In this document: one piece after another, positions 26,086 through 34,533 of the stretch
Layout of the letters: the number at the start of each line of letters is the position of its first letter
Position numbering within the stretch: the first letter of the stretch is position 1
DNA from: a virus
DNA length: 64,000 nucleotides
Reading direction: 5' to 3' (one strand)
IMG/VR virus record: IMGVR_UViG_3300025896_000030
Location: 1-64,000 of that record
Position numbers and translations under genes: made by a program
The notes under the pieces: model-generated
What the model was told of the DNA's origin: nothing
Seen by the model: only the letters and a program-made list of their open reading frames with translations
Database searches by the model: none

Positions 26086-27207
26086 ATGAAACGATCATCC
26101 GATATAGATTTCATCTTAGCCTTCACTTTTCTTTTTGTCCTTTCCATTTTGTGGGGATGCCAATCAGATCAGCCTCCTGTCGCCAAACCGACGAAGGACA
26201 GCAGTCAATTTGGAAAACTCTCTGATGCGCAGGACAAGACGGAGAAAGCTCTAATGGAAGCCGAGTCGAAGCGCCTAGCACTCGAAGAAGCCACAGTCAC
26301 ATTTAATTCCAAACTAGCTGCCAACATCGATCTCGCCCGCGCAGGTAATCAGGGGAATCCTGAGGGCTTTCCCAAGATCATCGTGGAAGGTGAACTCAAC
26401 ATTGCGAGATCACAGCTTGATGGTGTCGCGTCTGATCCTGAGGAAATGGCAAGAGGCGAGCGTCGCCGTGCGGATCTCGAAACAGGACGAGCGGAGGAGG
26501 CAAGACGAGCGTATTCTGTCGCTGCCGAGGACGCCAAAAAGATGCAAAGCGAGATCGTTCGACTGAAAGTGGAAAGAGATGTCGCACAGGCAGAGGCGAA
26601 CGCAGCTAGGGCATTGGAAAAGGAAGCCCAGAAAGTGTTCGAGGCACAGTTAGAAAAGAATCGCCAAGAGAATCAGAAGGCGATCGACAAACTCGTGGCT
26701 GATCACAGGAAGGAGCTAGACAAGGAAAAGCGCGCATTCCAAAGACAGCTAGGATGGGTTCTCATGGGTCTTGGAACTGTATTCATCATAGGCGGAGCGT
26801 TTCTAGCCTACACAGGCGTGCAATCAGGTGATCCGCTTAAAGCAATAGTAAGGGCTGCTGTCGTCGCAGGAGCAGGAGCGTTCTGCTTTTCTGTTGCATG
26901 GTCTATAAATCAATGGTGGTTCAAGTGGGTGTTCATCGGAGGTTGTGCAACAGGAGTTGCTGCGTGTCTCGTGTACGCGTGGGCTGCGTGGAAAGAGTCA
27001 CAGGAAAAGAAAGCATTGCTCCAGCGATCTAAGGAAGCAGACGAAGCCGAGAAAGCTCTCAAAGCAATTGGAAAAGTAATCGACCCTCTGCCTGAAAAGA
27101 GTGAGATCAAGCAAGCCTTGTCCTCTAAAATGTCCAAAGTGGACAAGGCATTGATTCACGAACTCAAAGCAGAGGATCAGCGTGCCGAAGCAAACCTCGC
27201 CCAATAA
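26086..27207 (+). CDS. Membrane protein with lipoprotein-like N-terminus and coiled coil
   Basis: 373 residues from ATG 26086; an upstream ATG at 26035 overlaps the fibre gene and lacks the signal sequence at its end. Residues 9-25 form a hydrophobic segment ending LWGC, a loose lipobox. A long coiled coil rich in Glu/Ala/Arg (about 45-225) is followed by three membrane segments (WVLMGLGTVFIIGGAFLAY, IVRAAVVAGAGAFCFSVAW, WVFIGGCATGVAACLVYAW) and a charged tail. The layout recalls spanin-like or envelope-spanning proteins but no family is certain. It lies between the fibre and the small membrane gene, a usual place for lysis or injection genes. Confidence 0.65.
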   Translation: MKRSSDIDFILAFTFLFVLSILWGCQSDQPPVAKPTKDSSQFGKLSDAQDKTEKALMEAESKRLALEEATVTFNSKLAANIDLARAGNQGNPEGFPKIIVEGELNIARSQLDGVASDPEEMARGERRRADLETGRAEEARRAYSVAAEDAKKMQSEIVRLKVERDVAQAEANAARALEKEAQKVFEAQLEKNRQENQKAIDKLVADHRKELDKEKRAFQRQLGWVLMGLGTVFIIGGAFLAYTGVQSGDPLKAIVRAAVVAGAGAFCFSVAWSINQWWFKWVFIGGCATGVAACLVYAWAAWKESQEKKALLQRSKEADEAEKALKAIGKVIDPLPEKSEIKQALSSKMSKVDKALIHELKAEDQRAEANLAQ

Positions 27208-27213
27208 AACATC

Positions 27214-27483
27214 ATGCGCCTGCCTTTCATTCGTATTCCCGATTTCAAAAAGCAAGTCGAGGAGGAAGACAAGCCGGAGATTTTCTATAAGGATTTCTCC
27301 GATGCTGAAAAGCGGGACTATATCAGGAACCGCATAACGCAGAGTATGGTAATGTGGTCATGCAAGACGAGCCTAGCAGCCTACAACCTATGCTGGATCG
27401 TGATCATTTTCCTTATTCTTACGATGGGTAATCAAATCCTCCAGCTTATTCAGCAAGTGGTTAAAAGCAAGGTAGGGTTATAA
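27214..27483 (+). CDS. Small membrane protein (possible holin-like)
   Basis: 89 residues with one strong membrane segment near the C-terminus (LCWIVIIFLILTMGNQILQLI) after a charged N-terminal half. The end overlaps the start of the receiver gene. It may be a lysis helper, but with a single membrane segment and no endolysin nearby this is only a guess. Confidence 0.55.
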   Translation: MRLPFIRIPDFKKQVEEEDKPEIFYKDFSDAEKRDYIRNRITQSMVMWSCKTSLAAYNLCWIVIIFLILTMGNQILQLIQQVVKSKVGL

Positions 27484-27986
27484 TGAAAGCAACTATTCAA
27501 AAAGCCATTTCCCCTTTCATTCCCGGGGAAAGACAGACCTCAGGTCCGATCAACGTGGAAGCAGCTCTGCCCAGCTGCTACCTGATGACCAAGCGAGTTC
27601 TCCTCCTCGACGACGACGAGAATTTATTGGATCTTGTCAACATCGTCAAGGATGTGTTCAAACTCAATATGAGGATCACGACAGTCTCGACCATCGCAGG
27701 TGCGCGATCTGCGATTCTGCATTCGGATCGTCAACCTCCTTACGACATCATGATTTTCGATGTCGTATTGGCGAACGGAAACGGGATCGAACTATATAAG
27801 GAGCTGATTGCCAAATGGCCACGTTGCAATGTGGTCTTTCTTACAGGGTACTATTCTCCTGAGGTCGTAAAGAAAATCGAGGCGATCGGTCCCGCGCAAA
27901 TAAGATCCAAAGAAAGCATCGTGAAACCTGAATTCCTGGCTGCCATGCTTGAGCAGTTAGGAGTCAAACGAAACTTTCCATGCTGA
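27483..27986 (+). CDS. Response-regulator receiver (CheY-like) domain protein
   Basis: 167 residues. Residues 37-160 show the receiver fold: VLLLDDDENL with the acidic pocket D44/D45, phosphoacceptor D93 in YDIMIFDVVL followed by the GNG turn, T121 in VVFLTGYYS and K148-P149 (VKPEFLAAML). All key positions are present, so phosphorylation by a host histidine kinase is possible. The first 35 residues are a non-homologous extension and there is no output domain. It is the last gene of the rightward structural unit and stops about 55 bases ahead of the terminator. Confidence 0.8.
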   Translation: MKATIQKAISPFIPGERQTSGPINVEAALPSCYLMTKRVLLLDDDENLLDLVNIVKDVFKLNMRITTVSTIAGARSAILHSDRQPPYDIMIFDVVLANGNGIELYKELIAKWPRCNVVFLTGYYSPEVVKKIEAIGPAQIRSKESIVKPEFLAAMLEQLGVKRNFPC

Positions 27987-28042
27987 ATTCATCTTGCTGT
28001 GCAGGGTTTTGGCTTTCCCTTGCATAGCAGTGTTAGGTGGTT

Positions 28043-28096
28043 GGGCTAGGGGGCGGGTTTGGTGGAGAGAACTGCGTACCGCCCCCTAGCCCTTTT
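28043..28096 (+). terminator. Strong terminator between convergent units
   Basis: A perfect 14-bp GC-rich stem (28043-28056 with 28079-28092), 22-base loop, followed by TTTT. It lies between the end of the rightward late unit (27986) and the end of the leftward nuclease operon (28107). The T-run is on the plus strand; on the minus strand the hairpin is not followed by a good T-run, so it stops rightward transcription best. Confidence 0.85.
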
Positions 28097-28106
28097 GTCT
28101 GTCATG

Positions 28107-28706
28107 TCACGGGGTGTCTGTGTGTTCCATTACGTTCACACAGTGACCGACAGAAAATTCAGGAATGTGTGTCACCATGACGAACTGAAACCCCAGTTCG
28201 TCGGCTAACTGTTCGAGAACCACCCTCATTGTTGTCCGGTATTCAACAGAAAGGAAGCGGAACGGCTCATCGAGAAAAAGCACCGGTCTAAGTTTGGGGC
28301 GGTTTAACATGATCACCGCGCATCGTAATGCGAAGGAGGCCACATCGATGATTCCTCCACCTGAAGCAAACATGGGATCGACTTCCTCTCCATTCACGAC
28401 GAAAACAAGACGAGCTTCCGTCTTTCCTCGCTTCTCCTCGAACAAGATATTGAAATCAGGAGCTTCTTTTCCAAACACAGCTTTCAAGCAGCGGGAAACG
28501 ATTCCTGCGATGTGGGAATGAATCGTCTGCTGGACTGTGGCAGCGAGCGTCTGGACGATCTTGCGAGCTTCCGTTGCATGCGTCAGCTGCTCCTCTGCTG
28601 CTGCTGCCTGTGCGCGTGCATCGCGCCGTGCCGATATAGCGTGTTGCCGTTTGGAGATCAATACGTTCAGCTCCTGCCGGAGATCGACGGAATTAAATGT
28701 TTCCAT
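28107..28706 (-). CDS. SbcC/Rad50-like ATPase, C-terminal half
   Basis: 199 residues. Residues 1-80 form the returning arm of a coiled coil; the rest is the second lobe of an SMC/Rad50 ATPase head: the ABC signature-like segment ASGGGIIDVASFALR (about 115-129), Walker B PVLFLDEPF (about 141-150) and an H-loop VMVTHIPEF. There is no Walker A in this protein; that is in the gene at 29853-30752. Together the two would make a complete head in trans. It is the last gene of the minus-strand operon. Confidence 0.85.
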   Translation of the reverse strand: METFNSVDLRQELNVLISKRQHAISARRDARAQAAAAEEQLTHATEARKIVQTLAATVQQTIHSHIAGIVSRCLKAVFGKEAPDFNILFEEKRGKTEARLVFVVNGEEVDPMFASGGGIIDVASFALRCAVIMLNRPKLRPVLFLDEPFRFLSVEYRTTMRVVLEQLADELGFQFVMVTHIPEFSVGHCVNVMEHTDTP

Positions 28707-28921
28707 TTTTTGACGAACTGCTTTTGGAGCGTTTCGATTTTCCCTTCCAGATCCTTGCTCTGACTTTCGTACTTTTCCAGAAGCTCTTTAGCCTCCTTCA
28801 AATTCCCTACGTCGAACTGGAGCCGCAAAGTTCCTATCGTCGCATCATACGCACCTCGTGCACGCTCGCGAGCGTCGCGAGCCTCTTCGACGGCTTCCCG
28901 TAACTGTTCGTATTCTTTCAT
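28667..28921 (-). CDS. Coiled-coil linker protein of the split Rad50
   Basis: 84 residues that are almost entirely heptad-like coil (EYEQLREAVEEARDARERA, LKEAKELLEKYESQSKDLE). It overlaps the ATPase C-terminal gene by 40 bases and its stop-start with the nuclease is also tight (28921). In a normal Rad50 this piece would be the arm just after the zinc hook, so it may be the middle third of the split protein. It has no catalytic motif. Confidence 0.65.
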   Translation of the reverse strand: MKEYEQLREAVEEARDARERARGAYDATIGTLRLQFDVGNLKEAKELLEKYESQSKDLEGKIETLQKQFVKKWKHLIPSISGRS

Positions 28922-29886
28922 CAGCGGTCGAGACTATCTTCTAGGATGCGGGAGACGGGAACAGGGACGTCGTGTTTTTTGGTGTACACATTTATGAGGT
29001 CTCTGAAATCCAACCTCTTAGTTTCCACTTCCTTTAGTATTTTAATGAAATCGCTTTGGAGAACGATGTTTTCCTCGGCTGCTTTGAGTATTGTACCATT
29101 GCTGATCCACAAGTCCTTTGAGGTGTCTAATTTATGGATATCTACAGTTCCATCAAAACGAAGTAGTCCCACATTCACTCCGTAATCACGCTCATCGGAT
29201 TTACGAGGAATGACACAACCGTTATTCCACACCCAGCAATTTCCGGTTTTCCAAAGAAAGGACTTATGGTTGTCACCAAACAAAGCAACCTCGTATCCTG
29301 ACAACACCTCTGCCATTCCGCGCACGCGCTCGCTTTCAGAGGCACCAGGATAGGAATTTCTGTCAGTTGCCCAAACGTAACGGTGGCATAGTAGCACATT
29401 AAGAGTGTCTTCCCGCCGCCCCCTGTACTTTTCGGGAACAGGAGGAATAGTCATTTCCCAATGACACGCTGTCACACGCAGACGAGGGGTGTGGGCATCG
29501 GAAAATAAGAATATACTATCCCCGTTTTTTATGTGGTTGAACTTCTGCGCCATCACGCATGTCCAATACGCTGTGTCCTTCAGCCTTCCAGGAGCATGGT
29601 AGGGCGTATCATGTTGTCCTGGAATCGTGTACCATTTTTGTCGTATGGAATCCAAAACAAAATTGATAAGTTCGGCAGGAGAATTCCACTTATCGAACAA
29701 GTCACCTGCGCATAGGATGGGAACGTTATCGTGCATTCTCGATATGCTTTCGATTTCCTCAATGTACCTGAGCTGTGCTGCGTACCAATCTGGCTCATTC
29801 GCCCGAGCAATTGGTAAGGTGTGGGTGAAATGAATATCCGAGCAGAGGATGGCTAAGACAGGATTTTCTGTTTGCATAGGGGACAT
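28921..29886 (-). CDS. sbcD: SbcD/Mre11-like metallophosphoesterase nuclease
   Basis: 321 residues. The metal-binding motifs occur in order: CSDIHFTH (DxH), CAGDLFDKW (GDxxD), IPGQHDTPYH (GNHD position with Gln for Asn, as in some phage homologues), a histidine in LLCHRYVW and GDNH near residue 220. It should cleave DNA ends with the Rad50-like partner and act in recombination-dependent replication. The start overlaps the upstream gene by 34 bases; a second in-frame ATG lies nine bases later. Confidence 0.85.
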   Translation of the reverse strand: MSPMQTENPVLAILCSDIHFTHTLPIARANEPDWYAAQLRYIEEIESISRMHDNVPILCAGDLFDKWNSPAELINFVLDSIRQKWYTIPGQHDTPYHAPGRLKDTAYWTCVMAQKFNHIKNGDSIFLFSDAHTPRLRVTACHWEMTIPPVPEKYRGRREDTLNVLLCHRYVWATDRNSYPGASESERVRGMAEVLSGYEVALFGDNHKSFLWKTGNCWVWNNGCVIPRKSDERDYGVNVGLLRFDGTVDIHKLDTSKDLWISNGTILKAAEENIVLQSDFIKILKEVETKRLDFRDLINVYTKKHDVPVPVSRILEDSLDR

Positions 29887-30752
29887 ATATTTTTGCCAAA
29901 TTTGGCGTGAAATTTTTTTTCTAGGGAGTCTAGTGTTTCAGAACTATTCTCGATTTTTTGCTTGGCTCGTTCCAATTGAGTGATGTGGTCTCGCAAAATT
30001 CGGATGTCTTGATTCTTGGAGGCTTTAAGACTTTGGAGATTGTCGATCGCGGTGAAATGGGGCAAATCCATTTCCGCGGTCTGTTTGTGATCCCTCAGTT
30101 TTGCCGCTAGCCTGTCGAGGTCCATGAAGTTGTTCAACACCTTCGACTGTCTTTTCTCCAGTTTTTCGATTTCCGCCAATTCAGCGTCAGCCTCTATGGT
30201 CCAGTTCAACTCCTTTATTTTGACTGTCTGCCTGTCGATTTCCTCCTTGTGTATCTCGACTGCCTGCCGGGACCTTCTGACCAAATTGGAGCAGTAATTC
30301 AGGGAGCGATCTATGGTGGACAGATCGACAATTTCATTAAGTCGTTTGCTGACCTCGGTAGCAGGCAAAGAAAACCAGAAAGGCGCATCGTGTTGAAACT
30401 GGAAATTGAGATCCGACAGGCGTAATGATCTCTGCACGGACTCAGGAATGCTCGATCCGATCGCCTTGAGCTTTTCCCCGTCCTGTACATATGCGTTTGT
30501 TTTCTTGTCGCGTACACGACGAATGGAGAGATCATCGGTGCGCAGGCGGACATCGCAGCTGTCCTCTCCGTGCCGAATGAAGCTCGTGCCCGTCGGACGA
30601 TTGAACACCAGCCAAGCAATCGCCCGAATGACAGACGACTTGCCTGTGTTAGTGGGTCCGACAATCGCGGTTATCTGGTCGTCAAAGGAAATTCTCAGTC
30701 GCGTGTGCTTCTGGAAATTTCTGACTAGAACGTCTTTGAATTTGGACAACAT
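29853..30752 (-). CDS. sbcC: SbcC/Rad50-like ATPase, N-terminal half with zinc hook
   Basis: 299 residues. The Walker A GPTNTGKSS (about residues 32-40) and a Q-loop-like FQFQHDAPFWFS lie in the first ATPase lobe. A coiled coil from about 165 to 285 leads to CPLC near the C-terminus, the zinc hook that joins two Rad50 arms. The protein ends just after the hook, whereas normal SbcC/Rad50 continues back through a second coil to Walker B. The missing part is encoded by the genes at 28667-28921 and 28107-28706, with the nuclease gene between them. Confidence 0.85.
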   Translation of the reverse strand: MLSKFKDVLVRNFQKHTRLRISFDDQITAIVGPTNTGKSSVIRAIAWLVFNRPTGTSFIRHGEDSCDVRLRTDDLSIRRVRDKKTNAYVQDGEKLKAIGSSIPESVQRSLRLSDLNFQFQHDAPFWFSLPATEVSKRLNEIVDLSTIDRSLNYCSNLVRRSRQAVEIHKEEIDRQTVKIKELNWTIEADAELAEIEKLEKRQSKVLNNFMDLDRLAAKLRDHKQTAEMDLPHFTAIDNLQSLKASKNQDIRILRDHITQLERAKQKIENSSETLDSLEKKFHAKFGKNICPLCKQKILS

Positions 30753-30970
30753 TAGGGAAGAAAGTCTTCCTCGACGACACCCTTTTCTTTCGCCTCCTTC
30801 TCGAACTTTTTCCTTCGAGCAACACCTTCCTTGAACATCCTGAAGGCAGCTTGGCGAGAGGCGAGAGGAACACGTGCCAGTTCACCCGGAGCGTTCTCAG
30901 CTGTTCCTCCTTTCTGGAAGTGAGCGGAGAGGAGGAACTTCAGTTTCCTGTTGAGTGTGATTTGTTTCAT
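30752..30970 (-). CDS. Small basic hypothetical protein
   Basis: 72 residues, basic and helical (RQAAFRMFKEGVARRKKFEKEAKEK). It ends exactly at the start of the Rad50 N-terminal gene and begins with an ATGA-type overlap to the gene before it, so it is part of the leftward operon. No family recognised. Confidence 0.6.
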   Translation of the reverse strand: MKQITLNRKLKFLLSAHFQKGGTAENAPGELARVPLASRQAAFRMFKEGVARRKKFEKEAKEKGVVEEDFLP

Positions 30971-31170
30971 TTTGGATCGCTGATTGCGAAGGAAGCAAAA
31001 ATGGGATTGGAATTGAAATAAATTAAGGCGGCACTTTCCGCGTCATTCCTCGACACCTGTGCAACTATCAGCCGCCCTGCAACGCGCCCGTCGTCATTGT
31101 AACAAATGACCTCGTAATCTCCTAGTTTGCTGGGATCGTTTGATGGTGGAGAGTCGTCGTTTTTCTTCAT
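30967..31170 (-). CDS. Small hypothetical protein, first gene of leftward operon
   Basis: 67 residues, preceded by the 116-base divergent region. It looks like a compact alpha/beta domain (GDYEVICYNDDGRVAGRLIVAQV, then NDAESAALIYF). No family recognised. Confidence 0.55.
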   Translation of the reverse strand: MKKNDDSPPSNDPSKLGDYEVICYNDDGRVAGRLIVAQVSRNDAESAALIYFNSNPIFASFAISDPK

Positions 31171-31267
31171 GGTGTCATAATCGAGTGGATGCTAAAAATT
31201 ACGCAAGTCCTTGATGCTACGATCTGGAGAACAACATGGAAAAAATAAAATTGAAGTAGTTCCATGG

Positions 31268-31284
31268 ATGTAACGTTATGTAAC
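31268..31284. promoter_or_regulatory. Candidate operator, paired ATGTAAC elements
   Basis: Two direct ATGTAAC heptamers (31268-31274, 31278-31284) lie just before the helicase ATG at 31287, and TAACGTTA between them is self-complementary. The same element occurs as near palindromes at 33781-33799 and 58338-58355, each before a gene or operon start. This is pattern-based only. Confidence 0.4.
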
Positions 31285-31286
31285 AC

Positions 31287-32921
31287 ATGAAGTTCAAACC
31301 CTCACCCAATCAGGAAGCAATTTTCCGCTTCATCGAGGAGGAAAAAGGATCGGCAGTGATCGAGGCGGTGGCAGGCTCGGGCAAGACTACCACGATAGTC
31401 AAGGCTCTTGAGTTGATCGATCCATCCAAGAAAATCCTGTTCCTTGCTTTCAATAAGAAAATCGCCACTGAACTCCAGTCACGCATTCCTGCACATGCGA
31501 AGGCTGCAACGTTTCACTCCGTGGGCTACGGAGCGTGGAGATTCGCAACCGACAACTGCCAGATCGACGACGCCAAGCTGAGCAATCTGCTCAAGACACA
31601 TTTTTCCGAGCTACACAGGAGCAGCTACGGCGCCGCCATGCGCAAGCTCGTGGGACTGGCGAAGTCAGCAGGTGTGGGTAAGCTCATCGCAAACGATATG
31701 GTCAATTGGTACGCTCTAGCCGACCACCACTCCGTCGAGCTCCCCGATTCGCCCAAGTTTGCGGATCAGGCAATCCAGCTCTCGATGCAGTTGCTGGAGC
31801 TCTCGGTGGAGGCTGCACGTGCGGGCACGATCGATTTTGACGACATGCTGTACATGCCGCTCCTCGATAATGTTCCGTTTTCCAAATACGATTATGTATT
31901 CGTGGACGAGGCGCAGGACACGAATCAGGTCCAGTTGTCCCTACTGCGCCGCATGCTCAAGCCGGGTGGACGTCTGATCGCAGTAGGTGACAGACACCAG
32001 GCGATCTACGGGTTCCGAGGAGCTGACGCTGGCGCGATGGACGCGATCGTAGAGGCATTCGGATGCAAGATTCTGCCTCTCAGCAAGTCCTATCGCTGCG
32101 CCAAAAATGTGATCAAGCTGGCGCAGACGATCGTCCCACATATCGAGGCAGCCGACAATGCACCTGATGGAGAGATCATCGACGACGTTCCTTTTTCTGA
32201 CACCAATTTTGCCAATGAGGACGTCATTATCTGCCGTAACACTGCGCCGCTGATCGAGACAGCCTTCCGATTCATCTCCCAGGGACGGGGATGCAAAGTG
32301 CTGGGTCGGGACATCGGATCCGGCTTGATTAGCTTGGTCGAAAAGATGAAGGGCGACGACATCGCCGAATTCGAGCGCCGCCTCGAAGCGTTCACCCAGC
32401 GGGAAGTGGAGAAGCACATGGGCAAGGGCGAGGAAGACCGTGCAGAAGCCGTGCGTGACCGGTCTAATTGCCTCACAGCGATCATCTCACACCTGCCTGA
32501 AAATAACCGCACGATTCCTGCTCTCAAGGTCACGATCGCCGAGATGTTCTCCGACGATGCGTCCAAGTCCATGCTGACGCTGTGCACGGCGCACAAATCC
32601 AAAGGTCTCGAATGGGATCGCGTATTCATCCTTCGCTCCGACCTCATGCCGAGCAAGTGGGCGCGTCAGCGTTGGCAGCAGGAACAGGAAAAGAATCTGA
32701 TGTATGTCGCCTACACGCGAGCCAAGAAGACCCTAGTGTTTCTCCGCGTCGAGATCGATGGAAACAAGACCTCGAATCATGCTCCTTCTCCCGCTACGAA
32801 AGCAGATTCTCATTTCCCTTTTGCCTCGGCGAGCGAAACCAACCGAGAACGTGCGATCCGTCGCTGGATGTCGATCGGTGCTCCGGAAGGAAAACTCAAC
32901 CCTCTTTGGATCGAAGTCTAA
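31287..32921 (+). CDS. Superfamily 1 DNA helicase (UvrD/Rep-like)
   Basis: 544 residues. SF1A motifs in order: EAVAGSGKTTT (motif I, about 28-38), VFVDEAQDTN (II), VGDRHQAIYGFRGADAG (III), SKSYRC (IV), CTAHKSKGLEWDRVFI (V) and MYVAYTRAKKTL (VI). It unwinds DNA 3' to 5' with ATP and probably serves replication or repair. The size is shorter than UvrD (about 720), as the 2B domain is reduced. It opens the rightward replication unit. Confidence 0.9.
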   Translation: MKFKPSPNQEAIFRFIEEEKGSAVIEAVAGSGKTTTIVKALELIDPSKKILFLAFNKKIATELQSRIPAHAKAATFHSVGYGAWRFATDNCQIDDAKLSNLLKTHFSELHRSSYGAAMRKLVGLAKSAGVGKLIANDMVNWYALADHHSVELPDSPKFADQAIQLSMQLLELSVEAARAGTIDFDDMLYMPLLDNVPFSKYDYVFVDEAQDTNQVQLSLLRRMLKPGGRLIAVGDRHQAIYGFRGADAGAMDAIVEAFGCKILPLSKSYRCAKNVIKLAQTIVPHIEAADNAPDGEIIDDVPFSDTNFANEDVIICRNTAPLIETAFRFISQGRGCKVLGRDIGSGLISLVEKMKGDDIAEFERRLEAFTQREVEKHMGKGEEDRAEAVRDRSNCLTAIISHLPENNRTIPALKVTIAEMFSDDASKSMLTLCTAHKSKGLEWDRVFILRSDLMPSKWARQRWQQEQEKNLMYVAYTRAKKTLVFLRVEIDGNKTSNHAPSPATKADSHFPFASASETNRERAIRRWMSIGAPEGKLNPLWIEV

Positions 32922-32942
32922 AAACCAAAACAACAAAATACC

Positions 32943-33155
32943 ATGACCGCATATATCCTCGAAACCAAGACACGCGGACACTACGTCCGCCGCAGCAATA
33001 TCAATCCCGCCGTCCATGATTGGACGCATGATAAAAATGAGGCGACACAGTTCGACTCGATGACCGAAGCCGTCCTGTTCTCCGTCTACGCAGGAATCGG
33101 TCTATATTGCGAAGTCGTCTCCGTGCACGCGCACAGAAAGGAGGTAATGCTCTAA
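32943..33155 (+). CDS. Small hypothetical protein
   Basis: 70 residues, beginning MTAYILETKTRGHYVRR, with an EAVLFSVYAGIGLYCEVV helix. The leader (ACAAAATACC) is A/C-rich without Shine-Dalgarno, as in several leaders of this window. No family recognised. Confidence 0.6.
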   Translation: MTAYILETKTRGHYVRRSNINPAVHDWTHDKNEATQFDSMTEAVLFSVYAGIGLYCEVVSVHAHRKEVML

Positions 33156-33772
33156 TGGCCACGAAACGCTTGCGCATCGACCGCATCAAAAAACGCAGTT
33201 GGGTCAAGGCGAACAACGAGGACGATGTCTCCTCTGTCCATCAGCAAGGTCTGCGTGCGATGGAGGAACGCATCAAAAACTCACGTCGTGTTCCACCAGA
33301 AATCAATTCATCTTTCCTCGATCTGTATAATGTCCACCTTATAGAATTTGTGAGAAAGATGGACGATGGCAGTTTCAAGGCGTGTCATTTTCCCAAGAAA
33401 GCGACTCATCGACTTGAGGCGACGAGTTGGAACAAGGAACCCACAGTAAATTTCAAGTCCAAGGCGTGGGCGTGCAGCGTGTGCGCGATCCCTATAAATG
33501 CCTACCTTCGTCCCACGAATATCAAGGTGAAGAAACCTTTTCCTTCCAACATCACAGCATATAATTCCAAAGGCGCCATCGTGGGGAAACGTAATGTCCT
33601 TCTCTACGTGATCAAAGCGATGGAAGCAAAAGTGAACAAAGTGGCTGTCTCCAAAATGCTGCATGAAGAATGCGACCAGCTATACAGGAACTTGATTCGT
33701 GCCAGTCGCATTCTCGCACAGAGAAAAGGCTACAGGCGCATCAAGCTCTCGACACCCTTTTCGTTGACATGA
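33155..33772 (+). CDS. Hypothetical basic protein with CxxC
   Basis: 205 residues from ATG 33155, overlapping the preceding stop (TAATG) and preceded by a strong AAAGGAGG. It is Lys/Arg-rich, contains CSVC near residue 109 and ends in a basic helix (IRASRILAQRKGYRRIKL). It may bind nucleic acid, but I do not recognise a family. Confidence 0.6.
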   Translation: MATKRLRIDRIKKRSWVKANNEDDVSSVHQQGLRAMEERIKNSRRVPPEINSSFLDLYNVHLIEFVRKMDDGSFKACHFPKKATHRLEATSWNKEPTVNFKSKAWACSVCAIPINAYLRPTNIKVKKPFPSNITAYNSKGAIVGKRNVLLYVIKAMEAKVNKVAVSKMLHEECDQLYRNLIRASRILAQRKGYRRIKLSTPFSLT

Positions 33773-33799
33773 TTACTCGCATGTAACATCCTGTCACAT
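33764..33799 (+). promoter_or_regulatory. Candidate promoter/operator before sigma-like gene
   Basis: TTGACA at 33764-33769 is a consensus -35 element, and the near palindrome ATGTAAC-ATCCT-GTCACAT (33781-33799) covers the region where a -10 would be. No good -10 hexamer is visible. The palindrome could be an operator controlling the sigma-like gene that starts at 33817. Confidence 0.35.
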
Positions 33800-33816
33800 T
33801 TCAGCTCCTCTCGTCT

Positions 33817-34533
33817 ATGTCCTCCTCTGTGCTTTCTAGGTTCCAAAATTATGTGCTTTCGGAAACATATGTGGAACTGCAACCTATCATTTTCCGAATA
33901 ATACATAAGTTCCACAGTAGGTATGGAATTCCTCTGGAAGACCTCGTCCCTGTAGCTCACAAGTCTTTCGTGCGATCGTGCATGAGATACGATCGCACGA
34001 AAGGAACCGCGCTGTCGTCTTGGGTCTACCAAAAACTATGGGGCGACCTAATGGACTTTACGCGCACCGAGACACGATGGCGCAGACATCACGCGTCTCT
34101 CGAGGAACTCGTTTCCGACATCGAGGAGCGGGCGAGCAGAGTGGAGACGCTGCTGCCTAAGACGCATCCTGACACCTTTATGACAGAGTTAAAGGATCGA
34201 CTGAGCGCCAATGCTCAGGTCGTCGTCAAAATCGTTCTCGAATCTCCCAAAGCGTTTTCCAAAAAGTGCGCAAAGAAAAATGTAAGGACAAGCTCTGCCT
34301 TGAAGCGAGCCTTGCAGGCGTACCTGAGGGAAATGGGATGGCAGTCCTCAAAAATAAAACAGACGTTCGAGGAGTTGATCGAGACCTTGCAGCCTGAAAA
34401 ACCCGAACCTGAGAACGAGGACAGAGTAAGACGGCGAATGCACAGGTTGAAAATGAAGCGACAACATCCCATCCTTCGCGATATGGGAATGTCGAAGGAC
34501 AAAGTACGATTTTTAATCCATGACGGAGCCTAA
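33817..34533 (+). CDS. RNA polymerase sigma factor-like protein
   Basis: 238 residues. Residues 40-82 match sigma-70 region 2: LEDLVPVAHKSFVRSCMRYD followed by RTKGTALSSWVYQKLWGDL, the D.v..a...l..a...yD..kG..fssw.y....i.d pattern of region 2.1-2.4. The remaining part is basic and helical and may hold a diverged region 4 (SSKIKQTFEELIETL, RDMGMSKDKVRFLI). Such a factor could direct host RNA polymerase to phage promoters. It overlaps the next gene by 14 bases. Confidence 0.7.
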   Translation: MSSSVLSRFQNYVLSETYVELQPIIFRIIHKFHSRYGIPLEDLVPVAHKSFVRSCMRYDRTKGTALSSWVYQKLWGDLMDFTRTETRWRRHHASLEELVSDIEERASRVETLLPKTHPDTFMTELKDRLSANAQVVVKIVLESPKAFSKKCAKKNVRTSSALKRALQAYLREMGWQSSKIKQTFEELIETLQPEKPEPENEDRVRRRMHRLKMKRQHPILRDMGMSKDKVRFLIHDGA

